Assembly (NCBI GenBank): GCA_014874235.1
Contig: JACWAC010000052.1
Coordinates: 1-8,181 of the forward strand
Direction: 5' to 3'
Length of the DNA stretch: 8,181 nucleotides
Source: Thermoplasmatales archaeon
GTDB lineage: Archaea > Thermoplasmatota > Thermoplasmata > Thermoplasmatales > GCA-001856825
Shown here: positions 1-5,405 of the stretch, piece after piece
Layout: every line of letters begins with the position of its first letter
How positions within the stretch are numbered: the first letter of the stretch is position 1
Notes under the pieces: generated by a model
Seen by the model: only the letters and a program-made list of their open reading frames with translations
Told to the model about the DNA's origin: nothing
Databases searched by the model: none
Translations under genes and position numbers: made by a program

Positions 1-232
1 GGTTGGGGTGGGATACCATTGCGGGATGCGAAAGCATCTCCTGGTACATGAATTCGTCCTTTTCAGTAATCATGAAACATCCGTCGAGGATCATTACTTT
101 GCCGAAGAACTCGGAGTCGAAGACGTCTATCTTCTGATACTTTGACTCTTTCGAAAAGAGGTGTGATTTCACCCTCACTCCAAATTTCACATCCTCGTTC
201 TGCAACTCAGAGAACCATAGGTCTACCTTCAT
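1..232 (-). CDS. speE: Spermidine synthase (polyamine aminopropyltransferase), N-terminal part, cut by window edge
   Basis: Seventy-seven codons read leftward from an ATG at 232-230 and run off the window. The product opens MKVDLWFSELQ, continues with F-G-V-R-V-K and K-Y-Q-K-I-D-V-F-D, and then has V-M-I-L-D-G-C-F-M-I-T-E-K-D-E-F-M-Y-Q-E-M (residues 46-66) and H-P-A-M-V-S-H-P-N. This is the N-terminal beta domain of spermidine synthases; the LDG..M.TE.DEF.YHE.. signature lines the substrate pocket. The family transfers an aminopropyl group from decarboxylated S-adenosylmethionine to putrescine or a related amine in the cytoplasm. The Rossmann-like catalytic domain with the GGGDG motif lies outside the window. 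Amine specificity cannot be judged here, since archaeal members may use agmatine or longer diamines. The gene is divergent from glutamate dehydrogenase and probably leaderless, because a TATA-like element sits about 24 nt upstream of the ATG. Confidence 0.9.
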   Translation of the reverse strand, partial: MKVDLWFSELQNEDVKFGVRVKSHLFSKESKYQKIDVFDSEFFGKVMILDGCFMITEKDEFMYQEMLSHPAMVSHPN

Positions 233-250
233 AACTCTCTATGTAGAAGC

Positions 251-262
251 ATAAAATAACCT
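251..262 (-). promoter_or_regulatory. TATA-like promoter element of spermidine synthase (leaderless)
   Basis: On the minus strand this reads AGGTTATTTTAT, centred about 24-25 nt before the ATG at 232. Transcription would then begin at or within a few bases of the start codon, giving a leaderless mRNA. No Shine-Dalgarno is seen between it and the ATG, which fits. The position and A/T-rich core are seen directly; the function is inferred. Confidence 0.5.
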
Positions 263-296
263 TTGTGAATAACGCTCCCCGTATTGCGTCAAATAA

Positions 297-316
297 GATT
301 AATTACGATTAATTAA
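297..316. repeat. Tandem 10-bp repeat, candidate operator
   Basis: Two back-to-back copies, GATTAATTAC and GATTAATTAA, differ only in the last base. Each holds the palindromic core TTAATTA or TTAATTAA, and the period is 10 bp, about one helical turn, so a protein could contact the same DNA face twice. The element lies just upstream of the putative glutamate dehydrogenase TATA box (321-331) and about 65 bp from the spermidine synthase start. It could regulate either gene or both. It could also be chance in an A/T-rich spacer. Confidence 0.4.
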
Positions 317-320
317 CAAT

Positions 321-331
321 CTTTATGAATT
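321..331 (+). promoter_or_regulatory. Putative TATA element of glutamate dehydrogenase
   Basis: CTTTATGAATT lies 36-46 nt before the ATG at 367. With the usual archaeal spacing, transcription would start near 350-353, giving a leader of about 15 nt that contains the AGGTGA ribosome binding site. The match to a TATA consensus is only fair. TTAATAT, a few bases downstream, is an alternative. Confidence 0.4.
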
Positions 332-356
332 AATATGCGATATCCCACCGCATTAT

Positions 357-362
357 AGGTGA
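357..362 (+). promoter_or_regulatory. Shine-Dalgarno of glutamate dehydrogenase
   Basis: AGGTGA lies 4 nt before the ATG at 367 and 7 nt before the second ATG at 370. It is the clearest Shine-Dalgarno in the window and shows this gene has a leadered mRNA, unlike its divergent neighbour. The 7-nt spacing slightly favours the second ATG, which would shorten the protein by one residue. Confidence 0.65.
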
Positions 363-366
363 AACA

Positions 367-1644
367 ATGATGCAACAACCTAAGAGTGAAAAGAAACCCG
401 AAGAACTCGACCCATTTAAAATTGCACAAAAGCAACTGGACGAAGCTGCACAAATAATGAAACTGGACCCACAGGCTCATGCGATTCTGAGAGAGCCCAT
501 GAGCATGGTTCAGGTTCAAATCCCGGTGAGGATGGATAATGGATCTATGAAAGTTTTCACTGGATTCAGGGTTCACTACAATTTCGCAAGGGGACCCACC
601 AAGGGAGGAATCAGATTCCACCCACAGGAGAGCCTTTCAACGGTTAAAGCCCTTGCAGCATGGATGACATGGAAGACTTCGCTGGCAGACATTCCATACG
701 GCGGCGCAAAGGGAGGAATAATCTGCGATCCGAAGTCATTGAGTGCAGGAGAACTAGAGAGACTTTCAAGAGGATATGTCAGGGCAATCGGAGAATACAT
801 AGGACCGGATATTGATATACCCGCCCCAGATGTCTACACGACCCCACAGATTATGGCCTGGATGATGGACGAATACTCCGTAATGGAAGGGTACAACGTA
901 CCTGGTGTCATAACGGGAAAGCCCCTGGAGATAGGCGGATCACTAGGAAGAGGAGACGCTACGGCAAGGGGAGGAATGTACATACTGAGAGAGGCTGCAA
1001 AGCACCTGCACATCGACCTGGGAAAGGCAACGGTTGCGGTCCAGGGATTTGGTAACGCTGGCGAATTTGCACACAAACTCATAACCGAGATGTTCCATTC
1101 AAAAGTTGTAGCAGTTTCTGACAGCAAGGGCGGAATTTACAATGAAAGTGGACTAGATTTCGTAGCAGTAAAAGCACACAAGATGAAGACTGGAAGCGTG
1201 GTTGGATTTAAAGGTGCAAAGGAGATCTCCAATGCAGAATTACTCGAACTGAAAGTGGACGTTCTCGTTCCATCGGCACTAGAAAACCAGATCACTTCAA
1301 AGAACGCCGCAAACATAAAAGCAAAAATCGTGCTGGAACTGGCTAATGGACCGACGACTCCGGACGCTGATGAGATCCTGGCGAAGAACAAAGTTTTCGA
1401 TATTCCAGACTTCCTCGCAAATTCCGGTGGAGTTATCGTTTCCTACTTTGAGTGGGTACAGAACATCAACGGATTCTACTGGGACATAGACGAAGTCTAC
1501 AGCAAACTGGACAGGAAGGTGTCAAAGAGCTTCTGGGAGACAACGGAGACAATAGTGAAGTACAACACCACCCCCAGAATGGCCGCATACATCCTGGCGG
1601 TAGACAGAATCTCAAAAGCGATGAAGATCCGCGGCTGGTATTAA
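367..1644 (+). CDS. gdhA: Glutamate dehydrogenase (Glu/Leu/Phe/Val dehydrogenase family)
   Basis: The product is 425 residues, normal for hexameric archaeal/bacterial enzymes (about 415-450). It interconverts glutamate with 2-oxoglutarate and ammonia using NAD(P)(H), linking nitrogen assimilation to the TCA cycle. The N-terminal substrate domain has GPTKGGIRFHP (76-86, substrate-binding Lys79), IPYGGAKGGI (109-118, catalytic Lys115) and P-A-P-D-V-Y-T (152-158, Asp155). The Rossmann domain has the dinucleotide loop GFGNAG (227-232). The end of its second strand reads V-S-D-S-K-G (250-255), which does not settle NAD versus NADP by eye. S-Y-F-E-W-V-Q-N (359-366) and the C-terminal R-G-W are family hallmarks. 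ATG at 367 or 370 is supported by AGGTGA at 357-362. The first 20 residues are charged and probably disordered. The gene is monocistronic, divergent from spermidine synthase and followed by a T-rich terminator. The sequence shows no sign of damage. Confidence 0.96.
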   Translation: MMQQPKSEKKPEELDPFKIAQKQLDEAAQIMKLDPQAHAILREPMSMVQVQIPVRMDNGSMKVFTGFRVHYNFARGPTKGGIRFHPQESLSTVKALAAWMTWKTSLADIPYGGAKGGIICDPKSLSAGELERLSRGYVRAIGEYIGPDIDIPAPDVYTTPQIMAWMMDEYSVMEGYNVPGVITGKPLEIGGSLGRGDATARGGMYILREAAKHLHIDLGKATVAVQGFGNAGEFAHKLITEMFHSKVVAVSDSKGGIYNESGLDFVAVKAHKMKTGSVVGFKGAKEISNAELLELKVDVLVPSALENQITSKNAANIKAKIVLELANGPTTPDADEILAKNKVFDIPDFLANSGGVIVSYFEWVQNINGFYWDIDEVYSKLDRKVSKSFWETTETIVKYNTTPRMAAYILAVDRISKAMKIRGWY

Positions 1645-1665
1645 AAATAACAGCTAAATTATACT

Positions 1666-1690
1666 CCTTTTTTATTTTTATACTCTTTTT
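1666..1690 (+). terminator. T-rich archaeal terminator after glutamate dehydrogenase
   Basis: Starting 22 nt after the stop codon, the non-template strand carries T8, then A, T5, and later T5 (CCTTTTTTTATTTTTATACTC in short). Archaeal RNA polymerase terminates on such U-rich stretches without a hairpin, and none is seen here. The rest of the gap up to the facing acetyltransferase stop (1691-1838) shows no gene, RNA or convincing repeat. Confidence 0.6.
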
Positions 1691-1838
1691 CCTGATGGAT
1701 TATTTCTGTAGAAACAAACAACACTCCACCACCATCATTGGTTCAGTTTAATTCCCAACACTCTCAGATTTGCTGATTACGTTTTCCCTCCTACTTCGAA
1801 CGCACGGTTTTGACTTTCGGATATTCAAATAGTTTTAT

Positions 1839-2306
1839 TCATATTTCTTTGGACATCCATAGATCTATGATGTGATATCCTGACTTTTTGTACAGATTGA
1901 TTGCTATTTCATTGTGCCCAAACACGTGCAATAATACTCTCCTCTGACCCAATTTCGCGAGTGTATCGTCGAGAGCCCTCAGGGTCTGAGTACCAAATCC
2001 CTTTCCCCTTTCACTTTCATATATCAAAAAGTCCCATATCCATGCTCCTGTGATCTCTGTCTCTCCTATTCCGATCCAGATCATTCCAATTTTTCTGTTT
2101 GTTGCAGCATCCCTTGCCGTATACAGGTACTGACCCTTTGTTTTTATTCCATCTGGAAGATGTTTCTTGAATTCGTCCTTTGACATTTCCATTGCTTCAT
2201 CTCGACCCCAGGTTCCCGATTTCACCTTTTCATTTGCGTAGTTCTCTATCGCTGTCTTGAGATATTCTTCAAGGTCCTGTTCGTCCATTGGAACGAGTTC
2301 TATCAT
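1839..2306 (-). CDS. GNAT family N-acetyltransferase, YycN-like
   Basis: The product is 155 residues from the ATG at 2306; it acetylates an amine with acetyl-CoA, substrate unknown. The C-terminal half is the GNAT fold. Motif A is E-R-G-K-G-F-G-T (99-106), which binds the CoA pyrophosphate. Motif B is V-F-G-H-N-E-I-A-I-N-L-Y-K-K-S-G-Y (128-144), with the usual Asn132, Tyr139 and Gly143. The N-terminal part, K-V-K-S-G-T-W-G-R-D-E-A (27-38) followed by L-P-D-G-I-x-T-x-G-Q-Y-L (50-61), resembles the Bacillus YycN group rather than PaiA or RimI enzymes. A GTG at 2315 would add three residues, but a strong TATA (2330-2340) centred 29 nt before the ATG favours a leaderless start at 2306. The gene is divergent from the polymerase cluster; a functional link is not shown. 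Confidence 0.88.
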   Translation of the reverse strand: MIELVPMDEQDLEEYLKTAIENYANEKVKSGTWGRDEAMEMSKDEFKKHLPDGIKTKGQYLYTARDAATNRKIGMIWIGIGETEITGAWIWDFLIYESERGKGFGTQTLRALDDTLAKLGQRRVLLHVFGHNEIAINLYKKSGYHIIDLWMSKEI

Positions 2307-2329
2307 TATTTTCACAGAATTGAGCGTTG

Positions 2330-2340
2330 TTTATATATTT
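2330..2340 (-). promoter_or_regulatory. TATA element of the GNAT gene, possibly bidirectional
   Basis: The minus strand reads AAATATATAAA, the best TATA match in the window, centred 29 nt before the acetyltransferase ATG at 2306. The core is nearly symmetric (TTTATATATTT on the plus strand), so it could also drive rightward transcription starting near 2360 into the polymerase cluster. Orientation in archaea is set by the flanking BRE, which cannot be assigned confidently here. Confidence 0.55.
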
Positions 2341-2352
2341 TCCGCGACATTC

Positions 2353-2376
2353 ATTTTTTCAATTTTTTCATTTTTT
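2353..2376 (+). repeat. Three phased T6 tracts before the polymerase cluster
   Basis: Three copies of A-T6 start at 2353, 2362 and 2370 (ATTTTTTCAATTTTTTCATTTTTT), with a period of 8-9 bp. They lie between the shared TATA and the first gene of the rightward cluster. The tract could ease DNA melting, bend DNA, hamper early rightward transcription, or act as a terminator if a longer transcript enters from the left. Only the repeat itself is seen; any role is speculative. Confidence 0.4.
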
Positions 2377-2392
2377 ATTATGGTGTGTAAAG

Positions 2393-2401
2393 TTCAAATA
2401 C
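2393..2401 (+). promoter_or_regulatory. Candidate TATA element for the polymerase cluster (leaderless)
   Basis: TTCAAATAC is centred 25 nt before the ATG at 2422. It resembles the element TTAAATAC found at the same distance before the dipeptidase start on the other strand (6365-6372). If used, the first gene of the cluster would be leaderless from 2422. The match is weak, and the stronger TATA at 2330-2340 competes with it. Confidence 0.3.
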
Positions 2402-2421
2402 AGACAGACCGATTTTTACTC

Positions 2422-2892
2422 ATGTTCAGGGCCAGTCCAAGACACTCATACCTCATGGAGATGGAGGAATTCAACTCGATCCTCCTAGAAGATTTCGTAA
2501 ATAGTTATGGAAAAACATTGCTGCTTCTGGGAGATGGGGTATTTGTTGATGCTCATTACCTGAAGAGGAAATTGGGGGATCAACTGTACATACAGAGAAT
2601 TCTCAACATGTACCAGTTCCAGAAGACAATAATTGAGGATTTCTATTATGACGATTTCTCGATCTTTATCGTAGTTAGACTCTCAGAACTGAAAGAATGG
2701 AAAGAGGACGTATTGCTAAACATATCGAGCGCCTTAGAAGGGATATCACGAAGGACCGAGACACCCAACATCGTATACTTGATCGGAGACGAAGAATTCA
2801 GACCACAATGGCTAGACAACGTGTTCCACAGGAAGATACTCGAGGTCGTTAAGAAATGGGAAGAAACACCCCTAGCCTTAGAATGGAAATAG
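2422..2892 (+). CDS. Degenerate RecA/RadA-like protein, first gene of the PolB2 cluster
   Basis: The product is 156 residues from the ATG at 2422. The frame is open back to 2257, but that part lies inside the facing acetyltransferase gene. ATG at 2380 (170 aa) and at 2455 (145 aa) are alternatives; none has a Shine-Dalgarno. The pattern suggests a shortened RecA-superfamily core: a strand K-T-L-L-L-L-G-D-G (31-39) where the P-loop would be, then L-Y-I-Q-R-I-L-N-M-Y-Q-F (55-66), which recalls the RadA 'ARAFN..' segment. A strand F-S-I-F-I-V-V-R (79-86) stands at the Walker B position, and N-I-V-Y-L-I-G-D (116-123) is a later core strand. No GxxxxGK[ST] and no acidic Walker B Asp are present, so ATPase activity is not expected. 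It overlaps the next gene and is probably a structural partner of the polymerase two genes downstream. The family assignment is inferred by eye. Confidence 0.6.
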   Translation: MFRASPRHSYLMEMEEFNSILLEDFVNSYGKTLLLLGDGVFVDAHYLKRKLGDQLYIQRILNMYQFQKTIIEDFYYDDFSIFIVVRLSELKEWKEDVLLNISSALEGISRRTETPNIVYLIGDEEFRPQWLDNVFHRKILEVVKKWEETPLALEWK

Positions 2893-3080
2893 AGAGCATC
2901 ACTGAGGAGATAAGAAAAGCAGAAAGATTAATGAACGGTCGAGACAAGGAGATAGTTGAAGACTTCATCAAAAAGATCAAGCTCCACATTCCGGAAGGGT
3001 CAATCACGAACCTAGACCCCTATTTTACCTTCCTGCTCTTTGTACTCATGGAAATTCGTAAAGAGTCTAATGATCGTTGA
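2856..3080 (+). CDS. Small helical protein of unknown function in the PolB2 cluster
   Basis: I do not recognise this protein. From the ATG at 2856 it has 74 residues; from an in-frame ATG at 2883, 65 residues. GAGGT at 2842-2846, 9 nt upstream, supports 2856. The 2883 start would overlap the upstream stop by only 10 nt, matching the 11-nt overlap at its other end, and is equally credible. Residues 11-42 (E-I-E-S-I-T-E-E-I-R onward to K-K-I-K-L-H) look like one or two charged amphipathic helices. After a P-E-G turn, F-T-F-L-L-F-V-L-M (57-65) is a hydrophobic helix too short and isolated to be a confident membrane span, and is more likely a contact surface. Its place between the RecA-like and polymerase genes, with overlaps on both sides, suggests an adaptor in one complex. 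That role is inference only. Confidence 0.65.
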   Translation: MGRNTPSLRMEIESITEEIRKAERLMNGRDKEIVEDFIKKIKLHIPEGSITNLDPYFTFLLFVLMEIRKESNDR

Positions 3081-5052
3081 TTCATGGGGCGGCAAAACCA
3101 TCTACACCATAGATGAGCACAAGAAGATAAAGATGTGGAACTACGACCACACCATATACGTAACGGGAGACAGATTGGAAAGAGTGACAGACGAGATAGA
3201 CCTTGTCCCTTGGATAAAGTGGAAGTTGGAAGACCAACGAGACATTTTTTCCAGTAAAAAGGTCGTCAGCATAAGTCTGCCTGCGAACAAGATAAGTGAC
3301 GTGATCCTGGCCATAGAAAAGATAGGGAGCTTCAGGGATTATAAGGTATACAACGCAGACATCAACGTCATTCAGTCATTTATGATCAAGAACAACCTTC
3401 ATTTTTTTGGGGACGACGGGGGAATGGATTTTGACATCCCTGAACTCAACATTCTTGAAATTAAATTCATCAACGCATTGGATGAAATCGAAATCAACGG
3501 TCAATTGTTCACAAACCTTCCGTCATCCCTCGATTACTTCTTCTCAAACATGAAGGACGCCAACTTGATAATATCAGAGGGTGGTGATAAATATTTCTCA
3601 GATTTTTTTGCGATTGCAAGAACGCGTGGTTACGCTGCAAGAACTTCGAGAAGCAGGGAAAGAACGTTCACTTCGTACGGAAGGATCAGCCATAGGTCGA
3701 GTGGCTTCATTATTTATGGGATACCACATGTGGACAGGAATACCTCATTCATATTCAGCGAGGGAGGACTTGAGGGCCTAACTACCATTTCCAAGATCAC
3801 CTCTCTAACGCTTTTTCACTCCGCTCGTATAACGCCAGGAACTGCGGTATCTTCGTACGAAGTCAGGAAGTCTCTTGAAAAAGGAATAATGATACCTCTC
3901 TACAAGGACGATCACGAGATGATAAAGGATTTGGATACTTTCATAAGCGCAGACCGGGGTGGGTTGTACCTTCAACCGATACCGGGAATCTACGAGAAAG
4001 TGCATGAGATCGATTTCAGCTCAATGTACCCATCAATAATTGTGAACTACAACCTCTCCCCAGAGACAATAAATGTGAAGTGCAATAATTCATGGAGGAT
4101 AGAGGATCTGGGATATGATATCTGCCTTGACAAAAGGGGTACACTCTCTGAATTTCTTTCTGACCTGCTTGAACTCAGGCTCTATTACAAGTCCAAGAAA
4201 AACTCGGATGAGAGATACCGGAGGAGGGACGCAGTTCTTAAGTGGCTCCTGCTGACATCATTCGGCTATACGGGTTACAAGAATGCAAAGTTCGGAAGGA
4301 TAGAAGTCCACGAGTCGATAACGTGTCTCGGAAGAAAAATACTGACAGATGGCATAAAAATAGCTGAAGACGAAGGATTCAAAGCAATACACGGAATCGT
4401 GGACTCCCTCTGGCTTCAGGGCAATGGGGACGTTCATCGGGTGATGAAGAGAATAGAGGAGATGAGCAGACTCAAGATTTCGCTTGAAGGGTTTTATAAG
4501 TGGATCGTTTTCCTTCCTGCCAGAGACGGTAGCGGAGCGCTGAACAGGTATTTTGGACTCATGGAGAATGGAAAATTTAAGGTTCGGGGAATAGAGTTGA
4601 GAAGAACCGACTTCCCCAGCATCTGCAAGAAGATGCAGGAAGATATCCTAAAAGTTTACTCTAGAGTTTCTACGATTGAAAAATTCCATGAGCACTACAG
4701 AGAGATAAGAGAAATTTACGAATCGTACAGGGACAGAATAATCAATGGAAGGGTAGAAGACTCAGATCTGAAGTTATCGATTGTTGCAACTAGGAGACCA
4801 GAATATTACAAAGTCAATGGTATCAGGAAGAGGGCTGTTGAAAAGGCTAAAAACATAGGACCGGGAGATAAAGTATCGATGTTTGTAATCGACGAAAGAA
4901 AGGGAAGCGTTGATATAGAGAATCTTGAGAACAGGTATGACAAGAATTATTATCTCAGGAAATTGGAAATGGCATGGGAGAGCATATCTTATCCGTTCAG
5001 ACATCAACCTATAATACGCCAAATGAGTATCGAGGAATATGATACAGATTGA
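3070..5052 (+). CDS. polB2: PolB2-type family B DNA polymerase with altered catalytic motif and degenerate exonuclease domain
   Basis: The product is 660 residues from the ATG at 3070, shorter than replicative PolB (about 770-800). A TTG at 3040 would add ten residues but is less likely; the ATG overlaps the previous stop by 11 nt. Motif A is intact, D-F-S-S-M-Y-P-S-I-I with Asp315. The finger helix keeps Arg386 and Lys391, the dNTP-phosphate contacts, but the NS.YG segment reads L-T-S-F-G-Y-T-G (395-402), losing the Asn and Tyr. Motif C, normally Y-x-D-T-D, reads H-G-I-V-D (441-445): the first Asp is Ile443 and the second, Asp445, remains. R-Y-F-G-L and K-V-R-G-I-E-L-R-R-T-D (493-514) match the thumb-proximal region. 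In the exonuclease domain the ExoI D-x-E aligns with Lys132 and Ile134, and ExoII and ExoIII are not recognisable, so proofreading should be absent. Such PolB2 proteins have been regarded as inactivated, yet the retained Asp pair leaves weak or translesion synthesis possible. Confidence 0.88.
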   Translation: MIVDSWGGKTIYTIDEHKKIKMWNYDHTIYVTGDRLERVTDEIDLVPWIKWKLEDQRDIFSSKKVVSISLPANKISDVILAIEKIGSFRDYKVYNADINVIQSFMIKNNLHFFGDDGGMDFDIPELNILEIKFINALDEIEINGQLFTNLPSSLDYFFSNMKDANLIISEGGDKYFSDFFAIARTRGYAARTSRSRERTFTSYGRISHRSSGFIIYGIPHVDRNTSFIFSEGGLEGLTTISKITSLTLFHSARITPGTAVSSYEVRKSLEKGIMIPLYKDDHEMIKDLDTFISADRGGLYLQPIPGIYEKVHEIDFSSMYPSIIVNYNLSPETINVKCNNSWRIEDLGYDICLDKRGTLSEFLSDLLELRLYYKSKKNSDERYRRRDAVLKWLLLTSFGYTGYKNAKFGRIEVHESITCLGRKILTDGIKIAEDEGFKAIHGIVDSLWLQGNGDVHRVMKRIEEMSRLKISLEGFYKWIVFLPARDGSGALNRYFGLMENGKFKVRGIELRRTDFPSICKKMQEDILKVYSRVSTIEKFHEHYREIREIYESYRDRIINGRVEDSDLKLSIVATRRPEYYKVNGIRKRAVEKAKNIGPGDKVSMFVIDERKGSVDIENLENRYDKNYYLRKLEMAWESISYPFRHQPIIRQMSIEEYDTD

Positions 5053-5326
5053 AAATTTATCGGTGGACGGAGAGACTTACACAGGGGTAAAGATAGATAC
5101 AAAACCTGCCCCGATCGTTGTCATAAGTGGAAAGAAAGGGTTTCTAATGTGCGGATATCTGAACATGGAAGCCGTAGATAAAACGGGAGCACTGGCTGTG
5201 TCGATTTCAGGCGTCAACACGTTCGACGATCTCCTCAACAAAGATGTCATGAAAATAAGTGTTAAGGCAAGTGAGTCTGGGGTAAAGGAAGGAATGAAGG
5301 GGAGAGAAGCTCTCAAGTTTTTCTAG
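5039..5326 (+). CDS. DUF1805 (YunC-like) family protein
   Basis: The product is 95 residues, the full length of this small family. Hallmarks are G-F-L-M-C-G-Y-L-N (34-42, with the conserved Cys38), the segment S-G-V-N-T-F-D-D-L-L (57-66) and the C-terminal G-V-K-E-G-M-K-G-R-E-A-L (81-92). The family occurs in archaea and Firmicutes; its biochemical role is not known to me. The ATG at 5039 lies inside the end of the polymerase gene (14-nt overlap). GAGGA at 5032-5036 is only 2 nt away, so translation probably depends on re-initiation after the polymerase stop. No promoter is visible in between, so it should be co-transcribed with the polymerase. Whether it works with the polymerase or is only carried along is open. 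Confidence 0.82.
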   Translation: MIQIENLSVDGETYTGVKIDTKPAPIVVISGKKGFLMCGYLNMEAVDKTGALAVSISGVNTFDDLLNKDVMKISVKASESGVKEGMKGREALKFF

Positions 5327-5328
5327 GT

Positions 5329-5374
5329 CTGGCTCCCTCAACTGTTGAGTGTCAAAGTTGAAATGCAAAGCCAG
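5329..5374. terminator. Nested dyad symmetry between converging genes, possible terminator
   Basis: The 79-bp gap between the DUF1805 stop and the dipeptidase stop contains the perfect 13-bp dyad CTCAACTGTTGAG (5337-5349). It also has an outer pair, CTGGCT (5329-5334) and AGCCAG (5369-5374). No long T-run follows on either strand, so this is not a classic terminator. It may slow polymerase coming from both sides, or be a protein site, or be chance. Confidence 0.3.
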
Positions 5375-5405
5375 CAGGAGCTACAATTTTCAGTGACCCT
5401 TAGCA

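Noticed and set aside
834..1127. Open frame on the strand opposite glutamate dehydrogenase
   Set aside because: It is a shadow of a highly conserved gene with no domain pattern or promoter; the same applies to the other antisense frames within gdh, the polymerase and purA.
1775..1820. GTTCGAA on the minus strand resembling a tRNA T-loop
   Set aside because: The flanking bases do not form a T-stem, and no acceptor stem, D arm or anticodon arm can be placed around it.
2353..2376. T6 tracts as an intrinsic attenuator of the polymerase operon
   Set aside because: If transcription starts near 2360 the tracts lie within the first 16 nt, too early for termination by a stable elongation complex; kept only as a repeat.
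2257..2421. Upstream extension of the RecA-like frame with a hydrophobic stretch resembling a membrane anchor
   Set aside because: It lies partly antisense to the acetyltransferase start and across the promoter and T tracts; the hydrophobic residues come from T-rich non-coding DNA.
3040..3069. Ten extra N-terminal polymerase residues from a TTG start
   Set aside because: The ATG at 3070 gives a family-like N-terminus and a short 11-nt overlap with the upstream stop, so the TTG is less likely.
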